In this document: piece by piece, positions 35,590 to 44,690 of the stretch
Position numbering within the stretch: the stretch's first letter is position 1
Layout of the letters: each line of letters starts with the position of its first letter
Source: Tamarix chinensis
Lineage: Eukaryota > Streptophyta > Magnoliopsida > Caryophyllales > Tamaricaceae
Reading direction: 5' to 3'
Assembly: GCA_030549775.1 (NCBI GenBank)
Contig: CM060175.1
Span: forward strand, 28,625,762-28,689,761
Length of the DNA stretch: 64,000 nucleotides
Notes under the pieces: generated by a model
The model's database searches: none
What the model was told of the DNA's origin: nothing
Seen by the model: the letters and a program-made list of their open reading frames with translations, nothing else
Program-made: the position numbers and the translations under genes

Positions 35590-36282
35590 TCCAGATGGTT
35601 TAGAAGGGAATCCTATAAACTTCTAAAACTTATAAATTCATATGAGGTTTGTTTAAAGTCCTATAAACTTCTAAAAAAATCAACGGTTGAATTGGACTTA
35701 ACCAATTCAAGACTAGCATAATCATATGAGTGATAGAAAAATAAAGAGTAATCAAGTAGCAAGGTTAATGTGCCTCCTTCATGTTTTATAGACTTTAGAG
35801 CCCCGTTCACAATATATTTTTATTGTTGAGAAAGATAGATACACCAACATGAGAGCTCTCCTTATAAGAATACCGCAATACTTTTAGCTAATGCAAGGAC
35901 CAAATCTCTTTTAGACGTTGGTAAGGAAGGATGTTTGGACTTCTTCAATGATGGGTTTGACACTTCTTTTACCTTTTCTTGAGCATATTTTTGAAATGAC
36001 CCTAGAGTATTGTCTTTGTTCTCTAGTGCCTTAAGTTGAGGTTGACTATCAAAATCTTAGGGGTACCATAGCTGATCTTACTCCTTAACAGTAGTTTAAG
36101 AATATAGAAACGTGCTTATGGTGGGAGCCTATGGACTAAAGGACAATTTTCATTGGAGAAGTCAAGGGGCTCATGTTGAGAAAGCTTAAAGATATATAAT
36201 ATTTATATAAAAAGCTACATGTTGAGGCCAAAGCTATAATAATGGGCTAAATAAAAGAAGTGTTAGAATGAATTTTATTGTA
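35590..36282. other. Intergenic stretch; mostly unrecognised
   Basis: The first 25-30 bases (TCCAGATGGTTTAGAAGGGA) match the viral leader near 25560-25585 in reverse orientation. CCTATAAACTTCTAAAA is then repeated near 35612 and 35670. The remainder is unrecognised in six frames. Confidence 0.6.
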
Positions 36283-36523
36283 ACACCCCCAAAAATCACA
36301 ATTGAAATTTTTTGTTTAAAACAACAAATACAAGCATGGGAATAGTACAGCTGTGATCAATACAAGCTTGGCCCCCGGCCCTTCTTGTTCTAACCACAAG
36401 GCTAAGGAAAATTCTTACCAGGCATTAGAAAAACTTTAACAAGATTCATAGAAACTGAAGTGTTCTTGGCACAAATACCAAAGTGGCGATAAAAGTTATA
36501 ACAACCGAAAACACATTACATGG
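36283..36523 (-). repeat. Probable LTR end (minus strand), truncated
   Basis: The minus strand ends GGGGGTGTTACA at 36283, the usual 3' end of one class of plant Ty3/gypsy LTRs. The fragment is cut at 36523 by insertion of the element at 36524. No primer site follows and the rest of the LTR is missing, so this is a low-confidence call. Confidence 0.4.
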
Positions 36524-37505
36524 TGATGCAAGAGCATCTCATAATAATATTTCACTAATTAATTTTTCTAAGTTAGGGGATCACAAAACACTATTAACTT
36601 ATGCAAAATTAATTAGCTGAATATGAGAAATAAGTGGAAGTACCAGCCCCTGCATGCATGGTAGCACACTCAGCACAAACACAACCAATTATGGTAGCCT
36701 ATCCAACGCAAACCCAACCAACTATTATGGCACATCAAGCCCATGGCCAAAAAGCTAATTTATTGCTATTTCCAAGTATTTTTCCACCTAAGAAGCCAAA
36801 TCAGCACAATCCCAAGGCTAATTTCAAAAAATGAAATAAAAAAAAGAGAGAGAAAAGAAAAGGAAGGACAAGAGGATGGTGGAGCAGGTGAAGAAAGTCA
36901 GTCAAGTCAACAAATCAAATTATTTGTGTTCACTAAGCATGGGAGATGATTGATTAGGAATGGCAGATGATTGAGTGATTTATACTTTTATTGATTACTT
37001 GCCTTTTCGACATGTAAAGGGCTCCATGTTATGGTATGGCTGTTAAAATACTACACATAGGCTCACCTTATTTTAGTTATCATCTAACTAGTTGTTACCT
37101 TGTATTAGACAACTAGATAATAAAGACAGGTTAAAATTTAGCTAGGAAGGTAAAGGGGATGGGTATAATGGAATTTTTGTAACCATGGCTACCACTATAA
37201 ATATGGGTAGCCTTAGCACAATGCAACACACTACCCCTTTGAATTACGAATAAGATTTTCGAGCTCTCTATGTCCCCTCTACAAAGTTGAGTGAAAACTT
37301 TGTTTTGAGTGAAAAATCTTATAACTTTTATCTCAATTGTTGAAACCTTGAATGGTAGTTGTAAATTTTTGGTCTTTGGCTCCCTTAGATCAATTATTAT
37401 CATACCCCCTTGTCTCTTTTATCCATTTTAACTTTTGGTGGTCAATTATCCCACAAGCCACCATATTCCATTACGCATGTGCCAACTTGCTTAGCATATG
37501 CATCA
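36524..37505 (+). repeat. 5' LTR of gypsy element 1
   Basis: 982 bases, TGATGCAAGAGCATC to TAGCATATGCATCA. Related copies are at 41747-42726 (inverted), 43175-44081 (3' LTR) and 44082-44690 (partial). A CTATAAATATGGGTAGCC motif near 37195 suits a TATA box. A short internal repeat (ACAACCAATTATGG, ACCAACTATTATGG) near 36685-36735 gives a spurious open frame. Confidence 0.9.
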
Positions 37506-37508
37506 AAT

Positions 37509-37520
37509 TGGTATCAGAGC
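37509..37520 (+). other. Primer binding site, tRNA-iMet type
   Basis: TGGTATCAGAGC lies three bases after the LTR end, an exact match to the initiator-Met site used by many plant LTR elements. Confidence 0.93.
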
Positions 37521-38700
37521 TTAAGGTTGAGAATTTAGGATAATTTTTTTCTCCTATTTTTTCTTTTTCACCTTGTCTAGGCGTTTATACTTCACAAAAA
37601 ATTTTCTAGCCACCCACCATAATTTTTGAGCCCATGTTAACCTCTCCTAACCAAACACGTCATTTTTCTCTATTTCTTCTTCAAACTCAAGCAACTATAT
37701 GGGTGATGAAAAAATTCCAAGAGGCGCAAAACTTGAGAAGAGGCCTAGCCATTGAAAACCCCTAAAATGACTTGAGAAGAGTTCTAGGCATTTTGGATAA
37801 TCTCATGCAAAATTATAACACTCCATGCCAAAATACTTCCCCAAGACCAAGAAGAATATCCCATTTTCACCAACATGAGGTGGTCGGATCTAGTACAAGA
37901 TATGATGCTAGTGATTCCAACTCCTCATCATGTGATTCCCCACATATAGAAGAAGGAGACAAGAAAGGAGAGATCCTTTTTATGACATCAAAGCTGAAGT
38001 GCCTAACTTTGATGGATCACTTAATCTAGAAGATTTTCTAGAGTGGGAGTTGAGGTTAAAATGGTTGTTTGAAGCAAAAGGCTATAATGATGAGAAGAGC
38101 TTTAGGATTGCAATCTTTAAGCTCAAGGGACATGCCTCCCTATGGTGGGAAAGCCTTACCCACCAAAGGAGAAAAAAAGGGAAGTTTAAGGTGAAATCTT
38201 GGTCAAAGATGAAGAAGCTTTTGAGGGAAAGGCTTTTATCCTCATCCTACACCCAAGACCTCTACAACAAGATTTCCTCCTTGAGGCAAGGGTCAATGAG
38301 TGTTGCAGAATACATCAAGGATTTTGAGCAGTTGAAGATGAGGTTGGAGTTAGATGAGGTAGAGGAGCACATAATGTCATATTTCCTTATAGGGCTAAGG
38401 AGTGAGATTGCATAATACACAAGTACTACACCTTAGATGAGCGTTTTCATCTAGCCACTAAGGTGGAGAAGCATAAAAAGGAGAAGAGAGGAAGAAATTT
38501 TCCTCAAGGAAGGTTTAATCCCAACACTTCCAAAGAAGCCCCTCATCATCTAAGCCATCTCCTCCCATTCAAAATGTTGAAATGAAGGACAAGGGGAAAG
38601 GTGTTAAGTTTGAACCTCATAAACCAAAGGATGTAAGGTGATTTAATTGTCAAGACCTAGGGCACTATAAAAAAAAAGTGTCTAAACAAAAGAGTTATGA
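37521..38700 (+). pseudogene. Gypsy element 1 gag, frameshifted
   Basis: A leader runs from 37521 to about 37700. Gag is first seen as an 85-codon frame (37772-38029), shifts frame near 38000, and continues for 138 codons (37999-38415). The retrotransposon-gag core is clear: FDGSLNLEDFLEWELRLKWL, FKLKGHASLWWESL and LRQGSMSVAEYIKDFEQL. A stop follows (SEIA*). A zinc knuckle remnant near 38640 has lost its first Cys to a stop (FNCQDLGHYKKK) and its last Cys to a one-base shift in an A-run. The product would be the capsid of the element. Confidence 0.9.
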
Positions 38701-39285
38701 CTCTTTTGGACATGGAGGAGGCAACTCATGAGGAGGAAATGGAAGAGACCAAATCGAACCACGAGGAGGAGGAATGGAAAGAAGAGGCACATAAGGAGTT
38801 CATAAAGGAGGAGACACAATGGGAGAACATATTTCAAATCAAGTGCATGATCCTTGGTAAGGTATCTTCCCTTATTATTGATGGAGGTAGTTATGCTAAT
38901 GTAGCCTCTTGCACACTTGTGGAGAAACTTAACTTGCCTACCACTCAACATGCCAAACCATATAAGATATAATGGATTAATAATGGAAGCATGGTTGAAG
39001 TGACCACGTAGGTTGTAATTCCTTTTTCCATTGGAAAAACCTACCTAGATAATGTGGCATGTGATGCGGTTCCAATGGGTGCTTATCATCTATTGCTAGG
39101 AAGACCATGGCAATATGATAGGCATGTCCAACATGATAGGAAGAGGAACACTTATTGTTTGAAATTTGCAAAAAAGAACATTGTACTCACACCCCTTAGT
39201 ACTCATTCCTCACTTGTTAGGGAGGAAACTAAAAAGAAGAAGACATTATTTCTAGATAGCAAGGGGATGCAAACTAAGGAGCTGG
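38697..39285 (+). pseudogene. Gypsy element 1 aspartic protease
   Basis: A Glu-rich linker (MEEATHEEEMEETK) leads into the active-site region SSLIIDGGSYANVAS. IDGGS in place of D-T/S-G is usual for this lineage. After a stop at 38972 the frame resumes with AYHLLLGRPWQYDRHVQHD (39080-39130), the C-terminal protease motif. The sequence then ends near 39285, where a different pol segment begins. It would process the gag-pol polyprotein. Confidence 0.85.
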
Positions 39286-40171
39286 ACTTGTTGATCATAC
39301 ACTTGGGGATGATGCAAATCCTTCACATGACCCTTTGTCTCTTCCAAGTGGTCCAATTACAAGACTTAGAGCCAAACGTTTCAAGGAAGCACTAAATGAC
39401 CTAATCCAATATATTTGGGCTGATTTTAAACTGACCAAGATGGGCTCAAATAATAACCAAGACTTAGTCAACATCATCAAAGAAATTAAAGAGAATAATA
39501 TTTATGCAAAAATATTTCCAACATGATCTAGCCATCAAGGCATGAATTTGATGAGTTCCAAGATATTAAATAGAGGATTAAAACATGTTCTTGAATGGTT
39601 ATGTTAAATACATTAAATGTAGTCATTTAGCTATTTATGGTTTCCTTTAGAAGTCCAAGAGGCCTAAAAAATGTGGGAACTTGTTTTCTTTGTTGTTTGT
39701 ACTATTTTAAAGCTTTAATTATGACTTTTTCCTATCCTAGGAGGGTGTTTTAAAGCTTTAGTTATGACTTTTCCTATTCTAGATTTAGTTATGACTTTTA
39801 TTATTCTAGGAGGGTGTTTTAAATCTTTAGTTGTGACTTTTCCTATTCTTGGAGGGTTATTCCAAGTATATATATGGGTATGTCAAAATGAATAAGGACA
39901 TATAACGTTTTCAGAAATTATTATATTTGTGAGGTTTTGTGTTCCTCTTCGTTCTTAAAAGAATTTGTAGAACCTATCAAGTTAATCTTGTGGCATTCAA
40001 ACAAACATACTTATCACCTTGATTGTTGATAGATTCTTACATTTTCTAGGTGTGGTGTTTCAATCCTTCTTAGTCTTGGTTTTCATCTTTTTAGGTGTTG
40101 GGTCAAGACTCAAACAATCTTGTCTTCACGATCTTGGGGTTCTAAACCATCGTTGCAATTGGGTTTCATCA
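39286..40171 (+). mobile_element. Foreign pol C-terminal tail plus LTR-like tract inside element 1
   Basis: 39286-39526 encodes DPLSLPSGPITRLRAKRFKE and ALNDLIQ, a motif that in plant gypsy elements lies at the extreme C-terminus of the polyprotein, not between protease and RT. A stop at 39526 is followed by about 640 noncoding bases. These contain a tandem repeat (39705-39859), a TATA-like TATATATGGG near 39876, a leader-like stretch, and an end in GGGTTTCATCA at 40171. I infer the 3' end of another gypsy element (pol tail plus 3' LTR) captured here. Its 5' part is absent and its LTR start is not defined. Confidence 0.6.
39705..39859 (+). repeat. Degenerate 43-bp tandem repeat in the LTR-like tract
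   Basis: Four copies, one lacking its first part, of a unit with TTTTAAAGCTTTAGTTATGA then CTTTTCCTATTCTAGGAGGG. It lies upstream of the TATA-like motif, where LTR enhancer repeats are often found. Confidence 0.85.
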
Positions 40172-41190
40172 CATTCTTTGATGGAGTTCATATCAAAGGG
40201 GATACACAAGGCGCTAGCCAAGGGGGAGCTCGTGTATTTTTATTGTTGCTTGAAGATAATGAAGGAAGTGGAGGAAGTGACCCACGGGTCAAACCTTTGC
40301 TAGGGAAGTTTGGGGATGTCTTCCCATATGATGTACATAGTGAGCTAGCCCCTTTAAGGGGAATTAAGCACCAAATTGACTTGGTCCCTAGTGCTGCACT
40401 CCCAAACAAGCCTGCCTATAGGTGTAATCCAAGGGAGGCCAGGGAATTACAAAGGCAACTTGAAGATTTGTTACAAAAAGGGTTCATTAGAGAACCCCTT
40501 AGCCCTTGTGCGGTACCGGCTCTTTTGGTACCAAAGAAGGATGGGAGTATGAGGATATGTGTTGATAGAAGATCCATCAACAACGTCACCATCAAGTAGG
40601 TATCCTTTACCTAGACTTCATGCCATGATCGATTTCTTACATAGGGCTTGTGTATTCTCAAAGATTGATTTGAGGAGCAGATACTTCCAAATTAGAGTAA
40701 AGGAGGAAGATGAATGGAAGACCACCTTCAAGACTAAGCGAGAATTATACGAATGGATGGTGATGCCTTTTGGTCTCTCAAATGCACCCAGCAACTTCAT
40801 GAGGCTCATGGATGAAATCCTTAGGCTCTTTATCTCTAAATTTTTTGTAGTGTACTTTGACAATATACTTGTACAAGCCTCTAGTAGTGTCTCATGTAAA
40901 GCATTTAAGGCTCGTGTTTTTGACACTTAAGAACATCAAGTTGTATGGAAAGTTAGAGAAGTGTGACCTTTTTGTACCAAAATTCACTTCCTAGGGTTTG
41001 TATATTTATGGATGGTATTTCAATGGATGAGTCAAAGGTGGAGGCAATAAGGTCATGGCCTACACCCACATTTATTACCCCCATTTGATCCTTTCATGGA
41101 CTTACCTCATTTTATAGGAGGTTAATAAAAGGATTTAGCACTCTTTTGGCCCCTATCATAGAGTGTCTCAAGAAGGGTGAATTCAAGTGG
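40172..41190 (+). pseudogene. Gypsy element 1 reverse transcriptase
   Basis: An open piece (40120-40599) ends in RT fingers: LGKFGDVFPYDVHSELAPLR, HQIDLVP and LVPKKDGSMRICVDRRSINN. A frame change near 40590 leads to 40559-40930 with SKIDLRSRYFQIRVKEEDEW and MPFGLSNAPSNFMRLMDEIL. The catalytic box reads VVYFDNIL, so the second aspartate of F/YxDD is Asn. The thumb continues in broken frames to about 41190 (DLPHFIGG). The enzyme would copy element RNA, but the substitution and shifts make it inactive. Confidence 0.9.
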
Positions 41191-41653
41191 ACACGTGTAG
41201 CCTAGAAGCATTTGATGTGATCAAGAGCAAGCTAAGTGAGGCCCCCATCTTAAGGTTATCGGATTTTGCTGAAGTTTTTGAAGTTGAATTTGATGCAAGT
41301 GGAGTTGGGATTGGAGCGTTCCTACTACAAGAAGACAAGCCAATAGCCTATCTTAGTGAGAAGCTCAATGGATCAATATCTAACTACAATATGTATGACA
41401 AGTAGTTTTCTACTATTGTTAGGGCTCTAGATCATTGTCTCATTATCTATGGCCGGCACAATTTCTAATACATACCGATCATGAGTCTCTAAACTATGTA
41501 AATGGGAAACATAAGCTTAACCCTAAGCATGCTAGGCGGATAGAGTTTTTACAATCCTTATCTTTTGTAAGAAAACACAAGAGTGGCAAAACCAATGTAG
41601 TAGTTGATGCCCTCTCTAGAAGATATTGTATGTTGTCCCTATTAGAAGCTTGA
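41187..41653 (+). pseudogene. Gypsy element 1 RNase H
   Basis: Two open pieces in different frames (41187-41405 and 41435-41653) separated by a stop and a frame change. The first has PILRLSDFAEVFEVEFDASG, with the first catalytic Asp, then IAYLSEKLNGSISNYNMYDK. The second has HYLWPAQFLIHTDHESLNYV and KTNVVVDALSRR, which includes the final catalytic Asp. It would degrade RNA in the RNA-DNA hybrid. Confidence 0.9.
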
Positions 41654-43174
41654 GTCTTAAGGTTTGGATGCTTAAGGATATATACAAGGAGGATGAAGAC
41701 TTTTCAAGCTACCTTGAAGATCGAGACAAGATTCGAAGCCTTTATGTGATGCATATGCTAAACAAGTTGGCACATGATTAATGGAAGATGGTGGCTTATG
41801 GAATAATTGACCACCGAAAGTTAAAATGAAGAAAAGAGATGAAAAGTATGATAATATTTTATGTAAGATAGCCAAAGACCAAACACTCACAACTACAACT
41901 CAAGGTTTCAACACTTGAGATAAAAGTTGTAAGATTTTTCACAGAAAACAAAGTTTTCACTCAAATTTATAGAGGATGGACATAGGGAGCTTGAAAATCT
42001 GATTTATAATTCAAGGGGATAGTAAATTCCATTGTGTTGAGGCTACCTGTATTTATAATGGCAGAAAGGTTACAAAAAGTCCATTATACCCATCCCATTT
42101 ACCCGCCTAGTTACATTCTAACTATTCTTTTACTATCTAGTTATCTAATACAAGCTAACAACTAGTTGGATGAGAGCTAAAATGAGGTTAGCCTATGTGT
42201 GGTATTTTGACAGCCATACCACAGCATGGAGCCCCTTACATGCTGAAAAGGTAGGTAATAAATAAAAGTGAAAATCACTCAATCATCCCCCATACCTAAT
42301 CAATCATCTCCCATATTTAGCCAACTAAAATAATCTAATTTGTTGACTTGGCTAACTTTCTTCACCTACTCCACCATCCAATTGTCCTCCTTTTACTTTT
42401 CTCTTTTTTTTTTATTTCAATTTTTGAAATCAGAAGGGCTTGGGTTGATTTAGCTTCTTAAGTAGCAAAATAATTGGAAATAGTAATAAAATAGTTTTTT
42501 GGCCTTAGGCTTGATGTGCCATCATAGTTAGTTAGGCTTGGGTTGGATAAGCTACCATAATTGGTTGTGTTTAGGCTGAATGTGCCACCATACATGCATG
42601 GGCTGGTACTTCCACTTATTTCTTTATAGTCAACTAATTAATTTCATCCAAGTTAAGAGTGTTTTGTGATCCCTTAACTTAGAAAAATGAATTGGCAAAA
42701 TATTATTATGAGATGCTCCTGCATCATTCTGTTATATAAGATGGATTCCTCTTCAAGAATATCAAGCTTTGCATCCCGAAGAGTCCCATTCAAAAGTTGT
42801 TGATACGAGAATCACATGGAAGTGGGCTAGTCGGGTATTTTGAGATCAATAAGACCTATGACATACTTTAGGAGCACTTTTATTGATCTAAAATGATAAT
42901 TGATGTACATAGAGTCATAGCTAGATGTGATACATGTCAAAAGTCCAAGAGTCACTTCCACCAAGGACTCTACACTCCATTACCAGTCCCTCATCAACCT
43001 TGGGACCATGTGAGTATGGACTTCATAATGGCTTTGCCTAGTAGTGGTCGATCAGCTTGAGATACCATCGGACATGGAAAATATATCAAACACATTTAAT
43101 GTGGGTAATCTACTGCCTTACCTTCATGACAAGCCCTACGCGGAAAAGGTGGAGTCCTCCCAAGACGGGGATGA
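41654..43174 (+). pseudogene. Gypsy element 1 integrase, split by a solo LTR, core deleted
   Basis: The integrase N-terminus is cut at 41746 by an inverted solo LTR and resumes at 42727. The zinc-binding domain is readable: RESHGSGLVGYFEINKTYD, then VIARCDTCQKSKSHFHQGLY (H-H-C-C type). It continues TPLPVPHQPWDHVSMDFIM, which contains the first Asp of the DDE core. At about 43050 the sequence jumps to the pol C-terminal tail (LEIPSDMENISNTFNVGNLL), so most of the catalytic core is missing. The tail runs directly into the 3' LTR. Confidence 0.85.
41747..42726 (-). repeat. Inverted solo LTR (LTR 1 family) inside integrase
   Basis: 980 bases, reverse complement of the element 1 LTR (plus strand TGATGCATATGC ... 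CTCCTGCATCA). The flanking bases are TTATG on the left and TTCTG on the right, a likely 5-bp target duplication with one later change. Integrase coding sequence continues on both sides, so insertion came after element 1 formed. With the 5' LTR it makes an inverted repeat of about 980 bases around a 4.2 kb loop. Confidence 0.9.
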
Positions 43175-44081
43175 TGATGTAGGAGCATCTCATAATGATA
43201 TTTTACTAATTAATTTTTCTAGGTTAGGGGATCACAAAACAATAAGGAAAAGTGGAAAGTACAAGCCATGCATGGTGGCACATTTAGCCCAAACACAACC
43301 AATTATGGTAGCTTATCCAACCCAAGCCCAACCAACTATTATGGCACATCAAGCCCAAGGTCAACCAACTATTTTATTTCTAGTTCAAGTATTTTGCCAC
43401 CTAAGAAGTAAAATAATCCCAAGATAAAGGGTGATTTCAAAATTTGAAATAAAAAAGAGAGAGAGAGAAAGAAAAAGGAGGACAAATGGATGGTGGAGTA
43501 GGTGAAGAAAGTCAGCCAAGTCAACAAATTAAATTATTTTAATTGGTTAAGCATGGGAGATGATTGACTAGGTATAGAGAATGACTTGGTGATTTGTACT
43601 TTTATTTATCACCTACCTTTTCAGCATGTAAGGGGCTCCATGTTGTGGTATGGATGTCAAAATACCACACATAGGCTGAACTCATTTTAGTTCTAATTCA
43701 ACTAGTTGTTAGCTTTAACTAAGTAGGTAAAGGTGAAAGGTATAATGGACTTTTTTTAACCATGGATACCACTATAAATATGGGTAGCCTTAACACAATG
43801 CAACACACTATCCCCTTTAATTACAAATCATATTTTCGAGCTCCCTAAGTTCCCCCTACAAACTTGAGTAAAAACTTTTTTTTGAGTGAAAAATCTCATA
43901 ACTTTTATCTCAAGTGTTGAAACCTTGAGTAGTAGTTGTGAGTGTTTGGTCTTTGGCTACCTTAGATCAAATATTATCATACTCCTCATCTCTTTTCTCT
44001 ATTTTTACTTTCAGTGGTTAATTATCCCATAAGCCACCATCTTTCATCAAGCATGTGCCGACTTGTTTAGCATATGCATCA
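43175..44081 (+). repeat. 3' LTR of gypsy element 1
   Basis: 907 bases, TGATGTAGGAGCATC to TAGCATATGCATCA. It is somewhat shorter than the 5' LTR through internal deletions. ACGGGGATGA just upstream may be the decayed polypurine tract. Confidence 0.88.
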
Positions 44082-44690
44082 TGAAGAAAGTCGGCCAAGT
44101 TAACAAATTAAATTATTTTAATTGGCTAAGCATGGGAGATTATTGATTTGGGGGACAATTGAGTGACTTGTAATTTTATTTATTACCTACCTTTTCAGCA
44201 TGTAAAGGGCTCCATGCTATGGTATGGCTGTTAAAATACCACACATAGGTTGACCTTATTTTAGTTCTCATCTAAATAGTTGTTAGATTGTATTAGACAA
44301 CTAGATAATAAAGAAAGGTTAGAATGTATCTAGGAAGGTAAAAGGGATGAGTATAATGGAATTTTTGTAACCATGGCTACCACTATAAATATGGGTAGCC
44401 TCAATATAATGCAACACACTATCCTCTTGAATTATAAATCAGATTTTTGACCTCCCTTTGTCCCCCCTCTACAAAGTTGAGTGAAAACTTTTTTTGAGTG
44501 AAAACTCTCATAACTTTTATCTCAAGTGTTGAAACCTTGAGTGGTAGTTGTGAGTTTTGTCCTTCGATACCTTAGATCAAATATTATCATACTCCTCATC
44601 TATTTTCTCCATTTTAACTTTAGGTGGTCAATTATTCCATAAGCCACCATCTTCTATTAAGTATGTGCCAACTTGTTTAGCATATGCATC
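44082..44690 (+). repeat. Partial LTR 1, 5'-truncated
   Basis: It starts inside the LTR (GAAGAAAGTCGGCCAAGTTA, matching about 36891 onward) and ends at CATATGCATC. It abuts the intact 3' LTR on the left and the RT of gypsy element 2 on the right. Unequal recombination between LTRs is a simple explanation. Confidence 0.88.

Larger units (their letters stand above)
36524..44081 (+). mobile_element. Ty3/gypsy element 1, chimeric and nested, with both LTRs
   Basis: The order is 5' LTR, tRNA-iMet primer site, gag, protease, an intruding pol tail plus LTR-like tract, RT, RNase H, integrase N-terminus split by an inverted solo LTR, pol C-terminal tail, 3' LTR. Nearly every coding part is broken and the integrase core is missing. 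The LTR starts TGATG and ends GCATCA. The flanks (ACATGG on the left, and a further LTR fragment on the right) show no target duplication, so the right end is probably recombinant. The protease style (IDGGSYANVAS, then LLLGRPWQYDR) and the pol tail suggest a chromovirus-like lineage, but no chromodomain is seen. Confidence 0.9.

Noticed and set aside
36634..43427. Frames at 36634-36834 and the C-terminal half of 43044-43427 with repeated QTQPxMxAYPTQ-like product
   Set aside because: They lie inside the LTR 1 copies and come from a short internal DNA repeat in the LTR.
36524..44081. Target-site duplication for gypsy element 1
   Set aside because: The left flank ACATGG does not recur at 44082; the right end is occupied by another LTR fragment.
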